A stretch of DNA of 13,436 nucleotides from Planctomycetota bacterium (GTDB taxonomy: Bacteria; Planctomycetota; Planctomycetia; Gemmatales; Gemmataceae): positions 1-13,436 of the forward strand of contig JAGWVO010000060.1 of the NCBI GenBank assembly GCA_018970845.1. Reading direction: 5' to 3'. This document shows, in pieces, positions 1-7,432 of this stretch. Numbering within the stretch: position 1 is the first letter of the stretch; every line of letters begins with the position of its first letter. A program made the translations under genes and the position numbers. A model generated the notes under the pieces. That model saw only the letters and a program-made list of their open reading frames with translations, was not told the DNA's origin and searched no databases.

Positions 1-1
1 C

Positions 2-1588
2 CGGGGATTCGATGCCGTGGCTTGCGTTTTCGGCTACCTGTTCTGCGCGTTCGGTCTCTTTGCTGATGCGCCGCAACCATCGGATCGACCAGACAGGGTC
101 GCCAGGCTGAATCTGTTCCTTTCGGGGCGAATCGTCAGGCAGGCAGATGTCGATGCCATCCATCAAGCAGTATCCCGCCTTTCCTCGGAAATGTTCGCGG
201 AAAGGGAGCAAGCTGAGGAATTTTTGGTTGGCAAAGGGCGGGTGGCCCTTCATGCCCTCCGGCTTTCATCAAATCATCCAGATCCCGAAGTTCGAAAGCG
301 CGCCAAGTCGTGTCTTGACCAGATCGACCCGGCAATGGAACGCAGGGCTGTATGGGATGCCATCACCGAACTCAAGAAATTGCAAGCCCGGGAATCGTGG
401 CACCATGTGAGGGAATTGGCGGCTCAGGCTGAATCTCCTGAGGAACGGTTAGAACTTGTGGAATCAGCTTTGGCCTTGGAACCGGCCTTGCCGGCCATGG
501 AACTCTCGGGCCTTGCGCGATCAAACCGGGCTTCCGACAGGCTCATCGTGGTTTCAGCCTGGTCGAGGAACCCGGGAAAGGTTCATGGGCTGGCAACTTT
601 CTTGCAAGATTCCGACCGCGAGGTTCGACTACATGCCGCCAAGCCGTTGATTGAACTCAAGCAAGCTGTGGCGTTGCCCTGCTTGGCGGAATTGGCTGCC
701 TCTGCGGTTGATTCAGCAGGGGAGGAAGCCGCGGAAATCCTCATGTCACTCTCAGGAAGGGATACCGGCAGCTTGACCCATGGCTGGAAAGGCTGGCTGG
801 GTGCCGGAATGCCTGGACTAGATTGGAACCGCGCGGCTTCTGGCAGTCAGGACCGAGGATTCACGGTTGTGGTTCTGTTTGATGGTGAATCTGGCGGCAA
901 GGTGACTCGCCATGGGCCAGGTGGCGACATTGTTTCCGAAACCACCGGCCTCCTGGGCCCCAATGATGTTGAGGTTCTTCCTGGAGGAAGATTGCTGATT
1001 GCGGAGCGTAACGCCGGAAAAGTCACGGAAAGAAACAGGCGAGGCGAAATCATCTGGCAACAAACGATGCCCGGTTCGCCGGTTTCAGCCGTCACAACCC
1101 GCCATGGAACGATCGCTGTCGCCACTTTCAGGGAGTTGTTGGAAGTTGACAGGGAGGGTAGGGCCCTGCATGCCCTTACCCACGCTTCCGGGTTCCGGGC
1201 CGTGCGAAAATCGGGTGATGGGAAACTTGCCGCGGTGACTGGCGATGGACATCTTCTCATCATCAATCACGATTGGAAGGTGGAATCGACGGCCTTCATC
1301 AAGGAAATCGGACATGGCGCCGGTTACTGGTGCGGGTTGGAGCATCTGAGAAGCGATCGATGGCTGGTGGCATTGGGTGGCGCGGGCCGGGTGGCCGAAA
1401 TCGATTCGGCGGGAAACATCCATTGGCAGGCGTCGGTGCCCACCCCTGTCTCCGCTCATCGGCTATCCAACGGGAACACGCTAGTCAGCAGCTTTGAAAA
1501 GAAGGCGATGATTGAACTTGATCCCCAAGGGCGGGAAGTCAGCAGAAAGGTCCTTGAGGGAAGGCCATTCCTCATTCGGAAATACTAA
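2..1588 (+). CDS. HEAT-repeat plus beta-propeller (PQQ/arylsulfotransferase-like) protein, 5' end possibly outside window
   Basis: A large protein of unknown specific function. The frame is open from base 2. The first start in the window is GTG at 17, which gives 523 residues and has GGGG about 10 bases upstream, but an upstream start is possible because the frame carries an Arg just before the hydrophobic stretch. Counting from GTG, residues 2-17 are hydrophobic and end in FADA, like a signal peptide. Residues 45-104 form a HEAT-like helical pair (FAEREQAEEFL, then DPEVRKRAKSCL). Residues 170-248 look like a second HEAT segment (DSDREVRLHAAKPLIEL). Residues 281-520 are short repeated beta units with Gly-x-x-x-Trp ends (GEIIWQQ, GNIHWQA) and a late HRLSNGNTLV motif, as in PQQ-like and arylsulfotransferase-type propellers. 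No catalytic residue set is recognisable, so binding or scaffolding outside the cytoplasm is inferred. The TAA stop overlaps the stop of the convergent aminotransferase gene. Confidence 0.75.
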   Translation, partial: RGFDAVACVFGYLFCAFGLFADAPQPSDRPDRVARLNLFLSGRIVRQADVDAIHQAVSRLSSEMFAEREQAEEFLVGKGRVALHALRLSSNHPDPEVRKRAKSCLDQIDPAMERRAVWDAITELKKLQARESWHHVRELAAQAESPEERLELVESALALEPALPAMELSGLARSNRASDRLIVVSAWSRNPGKVHGLATFLQDSDREVRLHAAKPLIELKQAVALPCLAELAASAVDSAGEEAAEILMSLSGRDTGSLTHGWKGWLGAGMPGLDWNRAASGSQDRGFTVVVLFDGESGGKVTRHGPGGDIVSETTGLLGPNDVEVLPGGRLLIAERNAGKVTERNRRGEIIWQQTMPGSPVSAVTTRHGTIAVATFRELLEVDREGRALHALTHASGFRAVRKSGDGKLAAVTGDGHLLIINHDWKVESTAFIKEIGHGAGYWCGLEHLRSDRWLVALGGAGRVAEIDSAGNIHWQASVPTPVSAHRLSNGNTLVSSFEKKAMIELDPQGREVSRKVLEGRPFLIRKY

Positions 1589-2829
1589 CGAATGGCATCG
1601 AGCGCATCCCAAAGACGATGAATTTCCTCCGCCGTGTTGTAGTGAACGGCCCCAACGCGCAAGAGGCCACCGGAAGGCTCAAGCCCCAAGGCTTCCGTGA
1701 CAGGAAGCGCATAAAAGTTTCCTGAATACGCGCATATCCCTCGTTTTGCCAACACTTCTGCGGCTTGGCGCGGCGGAACCGGGCCGCTCAATGCAAACGT
1801 GGCCACACGAGTTGTCGGGTCGGCCTGATTCGGACCGATCAATTTCCAAATGTTTTGGCTTCGCAACCTTTCAAAGAACAATCGGGCAAGACTTGCCTCA
1901 TGCCCGGCGATTCTTTGGTAGGCGCTCCGCAACTTGGAACGGAAATCGACTTGGTCATCTCCCAGTTCGGCCAAGTATTCCAGAGCCGCAACCAATCCGG
2001 CGATTCCCTCATGGTTTTGAGTGCCAGTCATCCAGCGAACGGGAAGCTTTTCACCAGCCGGCCTCACCCTTGCCGGGTTCAACGACTCAAGCCACTTGAT
2101 TTTTCCCGCCATGATGCCCACATGGGGGCCGAAAAACTTGTAGCCCGAGCAGAAAAAGAAATCCGCATCCCAAGAATCCACCTCGGGCAGCAGATGTGGG
2201 GCAAGGTGGGTTCCGTCGATGGAAACGATGGCGTTCGTGGTTCTTGCCACCTTGATGAGTTCGTTCACGGCAACGAGTGATCCCAGGGCGTTGCTGGCCG
2301 CGGTGAAGGCGATCCATTTGGTGCGGGGGCCGATGACCCGCGCCAACATATCCGGCTGGATCGCGAATGACCGTCGGCAAAAATCCAAATGCCTCACAGT
2401 GGCTCCAGACCGTCGGGCCGCGTGGAGCCAAGGGGAAACATGGGCATCATGATCCAACCGGCTCACCACGATCTCGTCCCCCGTGGACAACTCGGGGACA
2501 AGGGCGTCCGCCAGATGAAACGCCAAGGTTGTCATGTTGGGCCCGAAGATCACGCGCCTGGGATCATCAATTCCGAGAAAATCGGCGCATAGCGAGCCAG
2601 CCCGGGCCATCAGTTCTTCAACGAGGGCGCTGGAATGAAAGGCGGCGCCACGATTGGCATTCGCCATGATGATGGAATCGGAAATCGCAGCTGCCACTGA
2701 TCCCGGAACCTGTGTTCCGCCAGGACCATCCAGATGAACCCAAGGCTTGCCTTCAGGCCCGATTCGGCCAAGGGAAGGAAAGCGTGAACGGATTGCGGCG
2801 TGTGTTTCGGACAAGGTGTTCAACATCAT
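1585..2829 (-). CDS. Aminotransferase class V, cysteine desulfurase-like (VC1184-type subfamily)
   Basis: A fold-type I, PLP-dependent enzyme of about 414 residues. Family members are often named cysteine desulfurase-like. Seen in the sequence, numbered from the ATG at 2829: an N-terminal HLDGPGGTQVP motif (residues 32-42), SRLDHDAHVSPW (123-134), the PLP-contacting Asp in SIDGTHLAPH (D205), and the Schiff-base lysine in CSGYKFFGPHVG (K231). The C-terminus ends with a RVGAVHYNTAEEI motif. These match the VC1184-type subfamily as I remember it. The region where SufS/IscS enzymes carry the persulfide cysteine reads SGNFYALPVTEALGL and has no Cys, so sulfur-transfer activity is doubtful and the substrate is unknown. 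Start choice: tandem ATGs lie at 2829 and 2826 with GGGGGA about 9 bases upstream. A TTG at 2865 with AAGGGA upstream would add 12 residues and cannot be excluded. The gene is divergent from the MaoC gene and convergent with the propeller gene. Confidence 0.88.
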   Translation of the reverse strand: MMLNTLSETHAAIRSRFPSLGRIGPEGKPWVHLDGPGGTQVPGSVAAAISDSIIMANANRGAAFHSSALVEELMARAGSLCADFLGIDDPRRVIFGPNMTTLAFHLADALVPELSTGDEIVVSRLDHDAHVSPWLHAARRSGATVRHLDFCRRSFAIQPDMLARVIGPRTKWIAFTAASNALGSLVAVNELIKVARTTNAIVSIDGTHLAPHLLPEVDSWDADFFFCSGYKFFGPHVGIMAGKIKWLESLNPARVRPAGEKLPVRWMTGTQNHEGIAGLVAALEYLAELGDDQVDFRSKLRSAYQRIAGHEASLARLFFERLRSQNIWKLIGPNQADPTTRVATFALSGPVPPRQAAEVLAKRGICAYSGNFYALPVTEALGLEPSGGLLRVGAVHYNTAEEIHRLWDALDAIR

Positions 2830-2921
2830 GGAACTTGTTCCCCCGCAACTTTTGCCTTGCGCCAATGAGATCCCTTTTTGTATCCACCGGACGATTGGAC
2901 GGACCGGTTACCGCATGAATT

Positions 2922-2925
2922 GGAG
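2922..2925 (+). promoter_or_regulatory. Shine-Dalgarno GGAG deciding the MaoC start
   Basis: GGAG sits 7 bases upstream of ATG 2933. It lies inside the short segment that would be coding if translation began at ATG 2915, so it favours the shorter protein. Confidence 0.5.
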
Positions 2926-2932
2926 ATGCAGG

Positions 2933-3430
2933 ATGTTCACCTCCCAGCATCTGTATTTTGATGATCTGCAGGTGGGGCAAACCTATACCTCGCCAGGCCG
3001 AACCGTGACCGAGGCGGACATTGTGAATTTTGCCGGAATATCCGGGGATTTCAACGCCATCCATGTCGACCACTCCTTCGCTGCGACCACCCCTTTTCGC
3101 AAGCCGATGGCGCATGGCTTGCTGGTTTTCGCCATCGCGAGCGGATTGGGAACCTTTTCGCCGCCCCAACGGATTCTGGCATTTATTGGAATTCGTGAAT
3201 GGAAGTTCCTGCATCCAGTTTTTCCCGGCGATACGGTGCGTCTTGTTTGCCGGGTTCTCGACAGGGAAGAGCGTTCTCGGGGGCGACGGGGCTTGATTCG
3301 CTGGCAAAGGGACATCCTGAACCAGGAAGACAGGATTGTTCAGTCCGGGATCACGGAAGTTTTGGTTGAAGGCCGCGGAACAGGCCTGAAAACTCCCAAC
3401 GGCGCTGACACCGAGTCAGCCAACTCGTAA
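2933..3430 (+). CDS. MaoC-family hot-dog dehydratase/hydratase
   Basis: A 165-residue single hot-dog-domain protein, the usual size for MaoC-like (R)-specific enoyl-CoA hydratases, which add water across a trans-2-enoyl-CoA in the cytoplasm. The hydratase-2 active-site motif is at residues 34-50: the SGDFNAIHVD stretch supplies the Asp (D39) and His (H44) expected for catalysis. It has Ala where many members have Pro (DxNP). MAHGLLVFAIASGL (59-72) and the FPGDTVRL turn (97-104) are also typical. The C-terminal 18 residues or so are polar and probably disordered. ATG 2933 is chosen because GGAG at 2922-2925 is well spaced and the homologous part starts there; an in-frame ATG at 2915 adds six residues. 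It leads a same-strand run, with gltX 40 bases downstream. The true substrate (fatty acyl-CoA, PHA precursor or other) cannot be read from sequence. Confidence 0.87.
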   Translation: MFTSQHLYFDDLQVGQTYTSPGRTVTEADIVNFAGISGDFNAIHVDHSFAATTPFRKPMAHGLLVFAIASGLGTFSPPQRILAFIGIREWKFLHPVFPGDTVRLVCRVLDREERSRGRRGLIRWQRDILNQEDRIVQSGITEVLVEGRGTGLKTPNGADTESANS

Positions 3431-3470
3431 AGCAACACGAAGTTAATTTGACTGTGAGCCGAGGTCAGCG

Positions 3471-5015
3471 ATGGGACCGGTCCGAACGCGTTTTGCCCCG
3501 AGTCCAACGGGTTATCTTCATATCGGTGGCGTCCGTACCGCGCTGTTCAACTGGCTGTTCACTAGACGGCATGGCGGCCAGTTCATTCTCCGCATCGACG
3601 ACACCGATGCCGAACGCAACAAGCCGGAAGCCCTTCAGCCGATTCTCGACGGGTTCAGGTGGCTCGGGATCGATTGGGATGAAGGACCGGGAGTGGAAGG
3701 TCCGCATGGCCCCTACTTCCAATCCCAAAGGCAGCATTTGTACGATCAGGCAGCCCGCAAACTAGTCGCCTCTGGTCACGCGTATCCGTGCATCCTGACG
3801 GCGGATGAACTCCGGGTGGAGCGCGAGGCTGCTGAAAAGGCCAAGCGTCCCTACATTCACCGGGGCCCTCGGCGGGAAGCCACCGCGGAATCTAATCTTG
3901 CCTTGCTCGCGGAAAGGCGATTGCCGATTCGCCTGAAGGTTCCCGAGGGAACGGTGATTGCGCTCGATGACCTCATCCGCGGTCATGTCGAATGGAAAGC
4001 CGACGACTTGGGGGACCCAGTCATCCTGCGCGCCGATGGCCGGGCCCTCTACAATTTCGCGACCGTCGTGGATGATGCGGCCATGCGGATCTCGCATGTG
4101 GTGAGGGCCGCCGAGCACCTGTCAAACACACCGCTTCAACTTGTCGCCTATGCCGCGCTTGGGGCTTCCACCCCGGCCTTCGCGCACGTTCCCGTCGTGA
4201 ACGAGCCGAATTCCAAGAAAAAGCTCAGCAAGAGAGACATGGCCAAATTCCTGACCACGGAAATCCGACAAAAGCTTGAGCGCATAGGCTGGTCCGCGGC
4301 GGAGATCGCGGCGCGGGACGACCTCAATCCGGCTACCGTGGCGTTTTACAGGGAAATGGGCTACCTGCCGGCGGCCCTGATCAACTATCTCGGTCGCCTT
4401 GGGTGGTCGATGGATGACCATAGCGAGATCATTCCGCTGAAAACCATGATCGCCCATTTCGGACTCGAAAGGGTCAACAGTTCCCCGGCCAGTTTCGATC
4501 CTGACAAACTGTACTGGGTGGCCGGCGAATACATGAAGGAAATGCCGTTGGCCGAAAAGGTCGCCGGATGCCTTCCCTTTCTCCAGCGGGCCGGCGTTCT
4601 GCCGGCTGAACCCTCAGCCGAACAATCACGAAAGCTTGAGCAGGTCATTATCGCCTCCGGCGATCGCATCAAGTTGTTCAGCGACATTCTCCAGTATGGA
4701 ACACCTCTGCTATCAACTGCGGTCGCCTACGACGAAAAGGCCGTCGCCAAGCGTCTTCGCAAGGAGGGGGTCGCCGATCTTCTTGCTGCCTTCGTTGGGG
4801 AGATCGGAAAACTTCCGGTATTTGATGTCCAATCTCTTGAAGGTGCCTTGCAGGCCTTGAGTTCCGCCCGCGGCACTCAACCTTCCCTTCTCATTCACGG
4901 GCTTCGGGTGGCTTGCACCGGTGTCGAGGTTGGACCCGGGGTCTACGACATCCTGATGATCCTCGGAAGGGACGAATCCATTCGCCGAATCCGGTCGTCA
5001 CCCGCGTTCAATTGA
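3471..5015 (+). CDS. gltX: Glutamyl-tRNA synthetase
   Basis: A class I aminoacyl-tRNA synthetase that charges tRNA-Glu (and perhaps tRNA-Gln in organisms using the amidotransferase route) in the cytoplasm; 514 residues. The HIGH-type signature is intact: RFAPSPTGYLHIGGVRTALF (residues 7-26, HIGG at 17-20). RIDDTDAERN follows at 41-50. The KMSKS-type loop reads KKKLSKRD (249-256). The tRNA-binding motif before it is RAAEHLSNTP rather than the more common R-G-(E/D)-(E/D)-H. Between KLSKRD and the conserved YREMGYLPAALINYLGRLGW there are about 30 extra residues (roughly 257-288) compared with the Escherichia coli or Thermus layout, where this gap is short. The C-terminal anticodon-binding region ends with GVEVGPGVYDILMILGRD. 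GAGG lies 6 bases before ATG 3471. No Cys cluster suggests a zinc site. The gene sits between the MaoC and PfkB genes, with gaps of 40 and 22 bases. Confidence 0.97.
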   Translation: MGPVRTRFAPSPTGYLHIGGVRTALFNWLFTRRHGGQFILRIDDTDAERNKPEALQPILDGFRWLGIDWDEGPGVEGPHGPYFQSQRQHLYDQAARKLVASGHAYPCILTADELRVEREAAEKAKRPYIHRGPRREATAESNLALLAERRLPIRLKVPEGTVIALDDLIRGHVEWKADDLGDPVILRADGRALYNFATVVDDAAMRISHVVRAAEHLSNTPLQLVAYAALGASTPAFAHVPVVNEPNSKKKLSKRDMAKFLTTEIRQKLERIGWSAAEIAARDDLNPATVAFYREMGYLPAALINYLGRLGWSMDDHSEIIPLKTMIAHFGLERVNSSPASFDPDKLYWVAGEYMKEMPLAEKVAGCLPFLQRAGVLPAEPSAEQSRKLEQVIIASGDRIKLFSDILQYGTPLLSTAVAYDEKAVAKRLRKEGVADLLAAFVGEIGKLPVFDVQSLEGALQALSSARGTQPSLLIHGLRVACTGVEVGPGVYDILMILGRDESIRRIRSSPAFN

Positions 5016-5037
5016 AATCCATATCCATCAGGAATCC

Positions 5038-5943
5038 ATGCCCATGCCGCTTCTTGTCGTTGGTTCCATCGCGTTCGACACGATCCACACGCCCCATGGA
5101 TCCGCCGAGCGGGTTCTTGGAGGATCGGCATCCTATTTTTCCGTCGTGGCGAGCCATTTCACCAATCCGAGGCTGGTCGGGGTTGTTGGAAGGGATTTTC
5201 CCCAGGCCAACATCGACCTGTTCACCGCCCGCGGCGTCGATATCCGGGGGCTCGCCAAAACAGACGGGGAGACTTTCTTCTGGGAAGGCGAATATCACAG
5301 GGACATGAACACGAGGACCACCAAGGCCATCAAGCTTGGTGTTTTCGAGCATTTCAAGCCCCAGTTGCCAACTGAATATAAGGATAGCAAATATGTATTT
5401 TTGGCGAATAGCTCACCTGACACCCAGGCAAGCGTGCTGGATCAGGTCGCCCGTCCGGAACTTGTGGTGGCCGACACCATGGACTTCTGGATCAACCATC
5501 ATCGGGACGCGCTCCTGAGGTTGCTTCCCCGGCTTGACGGGTTGATGTTAAACGACAGCGAGGCGATGCTGCTGACGGGGGAGTCGAACCTGGTGCGCGC
5601 GGGGCATGCCGTCCGGAAACTTGGCCCCGGCTTCGTGATCCTCAAGAAGGGCGAACACGGCGCCATGCTTTTCAGCGATGATGGCGTATTCGTGGTTCCT
5701 GCGTTTCCCACGGAAACCGTTGTGGACCCGACCGGTGCTGGAGACAGTTTCGCGGGAGGCATCATGGCTTCGCTTGCCGCGGAACCCGAGCGAAAAACCG
5801 GGCGACTCAGGCGGGCCATGGCTTATGGGACCGTGGTGGCCAGCCTCACTGTCGAGGGCTTTGGCCTTGACCGCCTTCGGATCACATCCAAGCAGGAAAT
5901 CGACGCCCGTCTCGACCAGTACCGCCAAATGCTCGCATTCTGA
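5038..5943 (+). CDS. PfkB-family carbohydrate kinase
   Basis: A ribokinase-fold sugar (or nucleoside) kinase of 301 residues that transfers the ATP gamma-phosphate to a hydroxyl group. Seen: an N-terminal beta strand LLVVGSIAFDTI; the substrate-pocket GG in VLGGSASYFS (26-35); the N-x-x-E metal/phosphate motif within LNDSEA (171-176); and the PfkB signature VVDPTGAGDSFAGG (228-241), with the GAGD anion hole and catalytic base D236. All key residues are present, so it should be active. Such kinases prefer different sugars, and the substrate cannot be told here; the sequence between the two signatures (FFWEGEYHRDMN) may be the lid over the substrate. The start at 5038 has AGGA about 5 bases upstream; ATG 5044 is an alternative. 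It lies 22 bases after gltX on the same strand and probably shares its transcript. Two hairpins follow it. Confidence 0.92.
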   Translation: MPMPLLVVGSIAFDTIHTPHGSAERVLGGSASYFSVVASHFTNPRLVGVVGRDFPQANIDLFTARGVDIRGLAKTDGETFFWEGEYHRDMNTRTTKAIKLGVFEHFKPQLPTEYKDSKYVFLANSSPDTQASVLDQVARPELVVADTMDFWINHHRDALLRLLPRLDGLMLNDSEAMLLTGESNLVRAGHAVRKLGPGFVILKKGEHGAMLFSDDGVFVVPAFPTETVVDPTGAGDSFAGGIMASLAAEPERKTGRLRRAMAYGTVVASLTVEGFGLDRLRITSKQEIDARLDQYRQMLAF

Positions 5944-5984
5944 TCGTCAAGCGGTCAGCCAAAATATCTCGGTATTCAAGAAGT

Positions 5985-6008
5985 GGGGGCGGGTTGAATC
6001 CCGCCCCC
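5985..6008. terminator. Strong GC hairpin between convergent genes
   Basis: A perfect 9-bp stem, GGGGGCGGG pairing with CCCGCCCCC, around the six-base loop TTGAAT. It lies between the end of the PfkB kinase gene (+) and the end of icd (-). There is no T-run on the plus side and only a weak T-containing stretch (ACTTCTTG) on the minus side. It may act as a stabilising 3' hairpin or a weak terminator for icd; the role is inferred. Confidence 0.45.
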
Positions 6009-6043
6009 CCGCCAATTCCAACCACACATTTCCGACCTTGGCG

Positions 6044-6062
6044 GCCGCATGGCGGCATTTTT
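6044..6062 (+). terminator. Rho-independent-like terminator after the PfkB kinase gene
   Basis: GCCGC, loop ATG, GCGGC (6044-6056), then ATTTTT reaching 6062. The short GC stem followed by five T residues fits an intrinsic terminator for plus-strand transcription from the maoC-gltX-pfkB run. Its T-run ends on the first base of the complement of the icd stop codon, so it stops just short of antisense transcription into icd. The three-base loop and 5-bp stem make it only moderately convincing. Confidence 0.45.
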
Positions 6063-7357
6063 CACATGTGCTGGATAACGGCGCTGCCGAATTCGCTGCA
6101 CTTGACTTCCTTGGCACCTTCCATGAGACGCGCGAAATCGTAAGTGACCGTTTTCGCGGCGATCGCCCCGTCCATGCCCTTGATGATCAGGTCGGCCGCT
6201 TCCGTCCAACCCATGTACCTGAGCATCATTTCCCCTGACAGGACCACGGAACCCGGATTGACCCTGTCCAGATTGGCATACTTCGGAGCTGTGCCATGGG
6301 TTGCCTCAAAAACCGCGTGCCCGGTCACATAGTTGATGTTTCCTCCGGGCGCGATGCCGATGCCTCCCACCTGGGCCGCCAGCGCATCCGAAAGGTAATC
6401 ACCATTGAGGTTGAGGGTGGCGATCACATCAAATTCATCCGGGCGAGTGAGAACCTGCTGAAGCGTGATGTCCGCGATGGCGTCCTTGACGAGGATTTTG
6501 CCAGACGCAAGGGCATCTTTTTGTTCCTGGTTCGCCGCAGGTTCCCCCTTTTCCTTCTTGGTGCGTTCCCATTGTTCCCAAGTGTAAACCTTTCCGGCAA
6601 AATCCCGTTCCGCCAAACCATATCCCCAGGATCGAAAGGCTCCTTCGGTGAATTTCATGATGTTGCCCTTGTGAACGAAAGTCACGCTTTTGCGTTTGTT
6701 CACCAAGGCGTATTCAAGCGCGGAACGGATCAGCCTTTCGCTTCCCTCCTTGGATACAGGCTTGATTCCAATGCCGCTGGTGGAGGGGAAACGGATCTTC
6801 CCGAATTCCTTGGGAAAGTTTTCCTGGAACAGTTTGAGGAACTTCTGGTTGCTTTCAGAGCCTTCCTCGAACTCGATTCCGGCGTAAATGTCTTCGGTGT
6901 TCTCGCGGAAGATCACCATGTCGACCTTCTCCGGGTGCTTCACCGGGGAGGGAACACCTTTGAACCATCGAACGGGCCGAAGGCAGACATACAGGTCGAG
7001 CAGTTGCCGCAGTGCCACATTGAGGGAGCGGATGCCACCGCCGACCGGAGTGGTCAGTGGACCCTTGATTCCCACGAGGAAATCCCTGAAGGCGTCGACA
7101 GTGGCATCGGGGAGCCAAGTGTTGAACTGGGTGAATGATTTTTCTCCCGCATATACCTCCATCCATGAGATTTTGCGCTTGCCCGCATAGGCCTTCGCGA
7201 CTGCGGCGTCGAGAACGCGAACCGATGCCCGCCAAATGTCGGCGCCAGTGCCATCTCCCTCGATGAAGGGGATCACAGGGTTTTCCGGAACGGAGAGCAC
7301 CCCGTTCTTGATGGTGATCCTGTCGCCTTGCGGGACTTGGTAACGGACATTGCTCAT
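6062..7357 (-). CDS. icd: Isocitrate dehydrogenase, NADP-type
   Basis: The TCA-cycle enzyme converting isocitrate to 2-oxoglutarate and CO2 with reduction of NADP; 431 residues, of the homodimeric Escherichia coli type (416). Seen: the substrate loop GGGIRSLNVALRQ, with S111 matching the serine phosphorylated by AceK in E. coli; RENTEDIYAGIE with Y158; the catalytic lysine in FVHKGNIMKF (K230); the signature NLNGDYLSDALAAQVGG with metal-binding D320 and D324; and NADP-choosing residues K359-Y360 (APKY) plus Y406 and R410 in VTYDFARLMEG, matching E. coli K344, Y345, Y391 and R395. This supports NADP over NAD. GAAAGGAT upstream of ATG 7357 is a good ribosome-binding site. The gene lies 75 bases downstream of ald on the same strand, so co-transcription is possible. 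Whether Ser111 is ever phosphorylated is unknown, since no aceK is seen here. Confidence 0.97.
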   Translation of the reverse strand: MSNVRYQVPQGDRITIKNGVLSVPENPVIPFIEGDGTGADIWRASVRVLDAAVAKAYAGKRKISWMEVYAGEKSFTQFNTWLPDATVDAFRDFLVGIKGPLTTPVGGGIRSLNVALRQLLDLYVCLRPVRWFKGVPSPVKHPEKVDMVIFRENTEDIYAGIEFEEGSESNQKFLKLFQENFPKEFGKIRFPSTSGIGIKPVSKEGSERLIRSALEYALVNKRKSVTFVHKGNIMKFTEGAFRSWGYGLAERDFAGKVYTWEQWERTKKEKGEPAANQEQKDALASGKILVKDAIADITLQQVLTRPDEFDVIATLNLNGDYLSDALAAQVGGIGIAPGGNINYVTGHAVFEATHGTAPKYANLDRVNPGSVVLSGEMMLRYMGWTEAADLIIKGMDGAIAAKTVTYDFARLMEGAKEVKCSEFGSAVIQHM

Positions 7358-7432
7358 GGTTGCCTATCCTTTCAAAATCCAGAAATTCTGATGATCAGCT
7401 TACGGCAAAAACAGGCGAAATAAAGGGAGAAA

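Noticed and set aside
12..110. ATG at 12 as the start of the first gene
   Set aside because: It is in another frame and stops after 32 codons, while the frame through GTG 17 carries the HEAT and propeller domains.
2888..2908. Imperfect CCGG...CCGG palindrome in the divergent gap as an operator
   Set aside because: Only the outer four bases pair well; mismatches follow, so it is no better than chance in this composition.
2747..2932. N-terminal extension of the MaoC gene
   Set aside because: The extra codons overlap the start of the divergent aminotransferase, match nothing in MaoC proteins, and a good GGAG marks ATG 2933.
6296..7138. 280-codon open frame on plus strand antisense to icd
   Set aside because: It lies wholly inside a well-conserved icd gene, has no recognisable motif, and is explained by codon bias in G+C-rich DNA.
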